NCBI GenBank assembly: GCA_034211115.1
Contig: JAXHTH010000266.1
Location: 1-6,414 of the forward strand
Length of the DNA: 6,414 bases
Reading direction: 5' to 3'
DNA from: JAXHTH01 sp034211115
GTDB lineage: Bacteria > Planctomycetota > Phycisphaerae > Phycisphaerales > SM1A02
Shown here piece after piece: positions 5,550-6,414 of the stretch; position 1 is the stretch's first letter; every line of letters begins with the position of its first letter. The notes below the pieces were generated by a model. It was given only the letters and a program-made list of their open reading frames with translations. It was not told the DNA's origin and made no database searches. A program made the translations under genes and the position numbers.

Positions 5550-6414
5550 ATGCGAAGGGCAAAGATCACGATCGTCGGCGGCGGGGCGGTGGGCGCCACC
5601 TGTGCCTTGTGGGCGGCCCGCAAGGAACTGGGCGATATCGTCGTGGTGGACATCCCCGAGATGGAGAACACCGTCAAGGGACGCATGCTCGATCTCGTCC
5701 AGTGCCGGCCCACCGAGCGCTTCGACGCCGATATCATCGGCACCGCCGATTACGCCGACACCGAGAACTCCGACGTGGTCGTCATCACCGCCGGCCTGCC
5801 CCGCAAGCCCGGCATGAGCCGCGATGATCTCATCCAGACGAACGTGAAGATCGTCAAGACGGTGGCCCAGCAGATCGCCGAATACTCGCCCGTGTGCAAG
5901 ATCATCGTCGTCTCCAACCCGCTGGACGCGATGGTGTACACGGCGTGGAAGGCCTCGGGCTTTCCCACGAACCGCATCATGGGCCAGGCGGGATGCCTGG
6001 ACGTGGCCCGATTCCAGACCTTCATCGCCCAGGAGCTGAACTGCTCGGTGGAGGACATTCAGGGGCTCATGCTCGGCGGGCACGGCGACTCGATGGTGCC
6101 CCTGCCGCGCTACACCGCCGTGCACGGCGTGCCCGTCCACCAGTTGCTCTCCGACCGCACGATCAACCAGCTCGTGGAACGGGCCCGCGGGGGGGGCGGG
6201 GAGATCGTCAAGCTCATGGGAACCAGCGCCTCCTACGCGCCCGCCTCCGGCACCATCCAGATGGTCGAGGCGATCGTCCGCAACAAGCGGCGCATCCTTC
6301 CCTGCGCCGCCTACTGCGAGCACGAGTTCGGCGTGGGCAGGAACGGCGAGGGGTATTTCGTCGGCGTGCCCTGCATCATCGGCAAGAACGGCATGGAGAA
6401 GGTCGTCGAGCTCG
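5550..6414 (+). CDS. mdh: Malate dehydrogenase, LDH-like type (3' end beyond window)
   Basis: An NAD-dependent cytoplasmic enzyme interconverting malate and oxaloacetate in the TCA cycle. Its frame runs open to the window end, so 288 residues are visible of the usual 305-315, and only the last C-terminal helix region is missing. Seen: Rossmann motif GGGAVGA (10-16); Asp34 after the second strand (VVVDIPE), which selects NAD+; ITAGLPRKPGMSRDD (79-93) with substrate Arg85 and Arg91; VSNPLD (121-126); Asp151 and Arg154 in CLDVARF; and the catalytic His178 in GGHGDSMVPL. Arg85 rather than Gln is the known switch separating malate from lactate dehydrogenases in this family. The start ATG follows AAGGG (5534-5538) by 11 bases, slightly long spacing but the only good option, since the Rossmann strand begins at residue 5. 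The neighbour upstream is malic enzyme. A candidate promoter and leader hairpins precede the gene. Confidence 0.95.
   Translation, partial: MRRAKITIVGGGAVGATCALWAARKELGDIVVVDIPEMENTVKGRMLDLVQCRPTERFDADIIGTADYADTENSDVVVITAGLPRKPGMSRDDLIQTNVKIVKTVAQQIAEYSPVCKIIVVSNPLDAMVYTAWKASGFPTNRIMGQAGCLDVARFQTFIAQELNCSVEDIQGLMLGGHGDSMVPLPRYTAVHGVPVHQLLSDRTINQLVERARGGGGEIVKLMGTSASYAPASGTIQMVEAIVRNKRRILPCAAYCEHEFGVGRNGEGYFVGVPCIIGKNGMEKVVEL

Noticed and set aside
5501..5827. 108-codon + strand frame covering the start of malate dehydrogenase
   Set aside because: It is out of frame with the clear Rossmann and active-site motifs read from 5550 and has His/Arg-rich composition. The real gene is the frame that stays open to the window end.

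Overview
The window is high-GC bacterial DNA with four protein-coding genes, all on the + strand and two of them cut by the window edges. The combination points to a Gram-negative-type, aquatic or soil bacterium of the Planctomycetota (possibly Phycisphaerae): a very acidic secreted FG-GAP / thrombospondin-type-3 protein, a large eukaryote-like malic enzyme, an LDH-like malate dehydrogenase, and strong G/C codon bias. This placement is inference from gene content and composition. No rRNA or marker gene is present to confirm it.

Layout. (1) Positions 2-496 hold the C-terminal part of a BtuF/TroA-like ABC-transporter substrate-binding protein. (2) A 149-bp gap with a small dyad precedes a well-placed Shine-Dalgarno. 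(3) Positions 646-3327 encode an 893-residue exported protein built as signal peptide, seven FG-GAP repeats (probably one closed seven-bladed beta-propeller), a stalk of 16 Asp-rich calcium-binding-type repeats with four regularly spaced cysteine pairs, and an unassigned C-terminal helical domain of about 100 residues. (4) A strong intrinsic terminator lies at 3376-3406. It is followed by a second, T-less hairpin and a candidate promoter. (5) Positions 3577-5292 encode a complete 571-residue malic enzyme with its catalytic residues intact. (6) A 257-bp gap contains a good sigma70-type promoter candidate and a structured leader. (7) Positions 5550-6414 encode an LDH-like malate dehydrogenase, cut by the window end after 288 residues.

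How the genes relate. Malic enzyme (malate to pyruvate + CO2) and malate dehydrogenase (malate to oxaloacetate) share malate and together form a C4/C3 node around the TCA cycle. They are neighbours, but each has its own candidate promoter. The secreted protein is insulated from them by the terminator and has no evident functional link to them or to the transporter component. I found no mobile element, CRISPR array, tRNA, rRNA or defence system. The most interesting content is the architecture of the secreted protein and the structured intergenic regions around the two malate enzymes.
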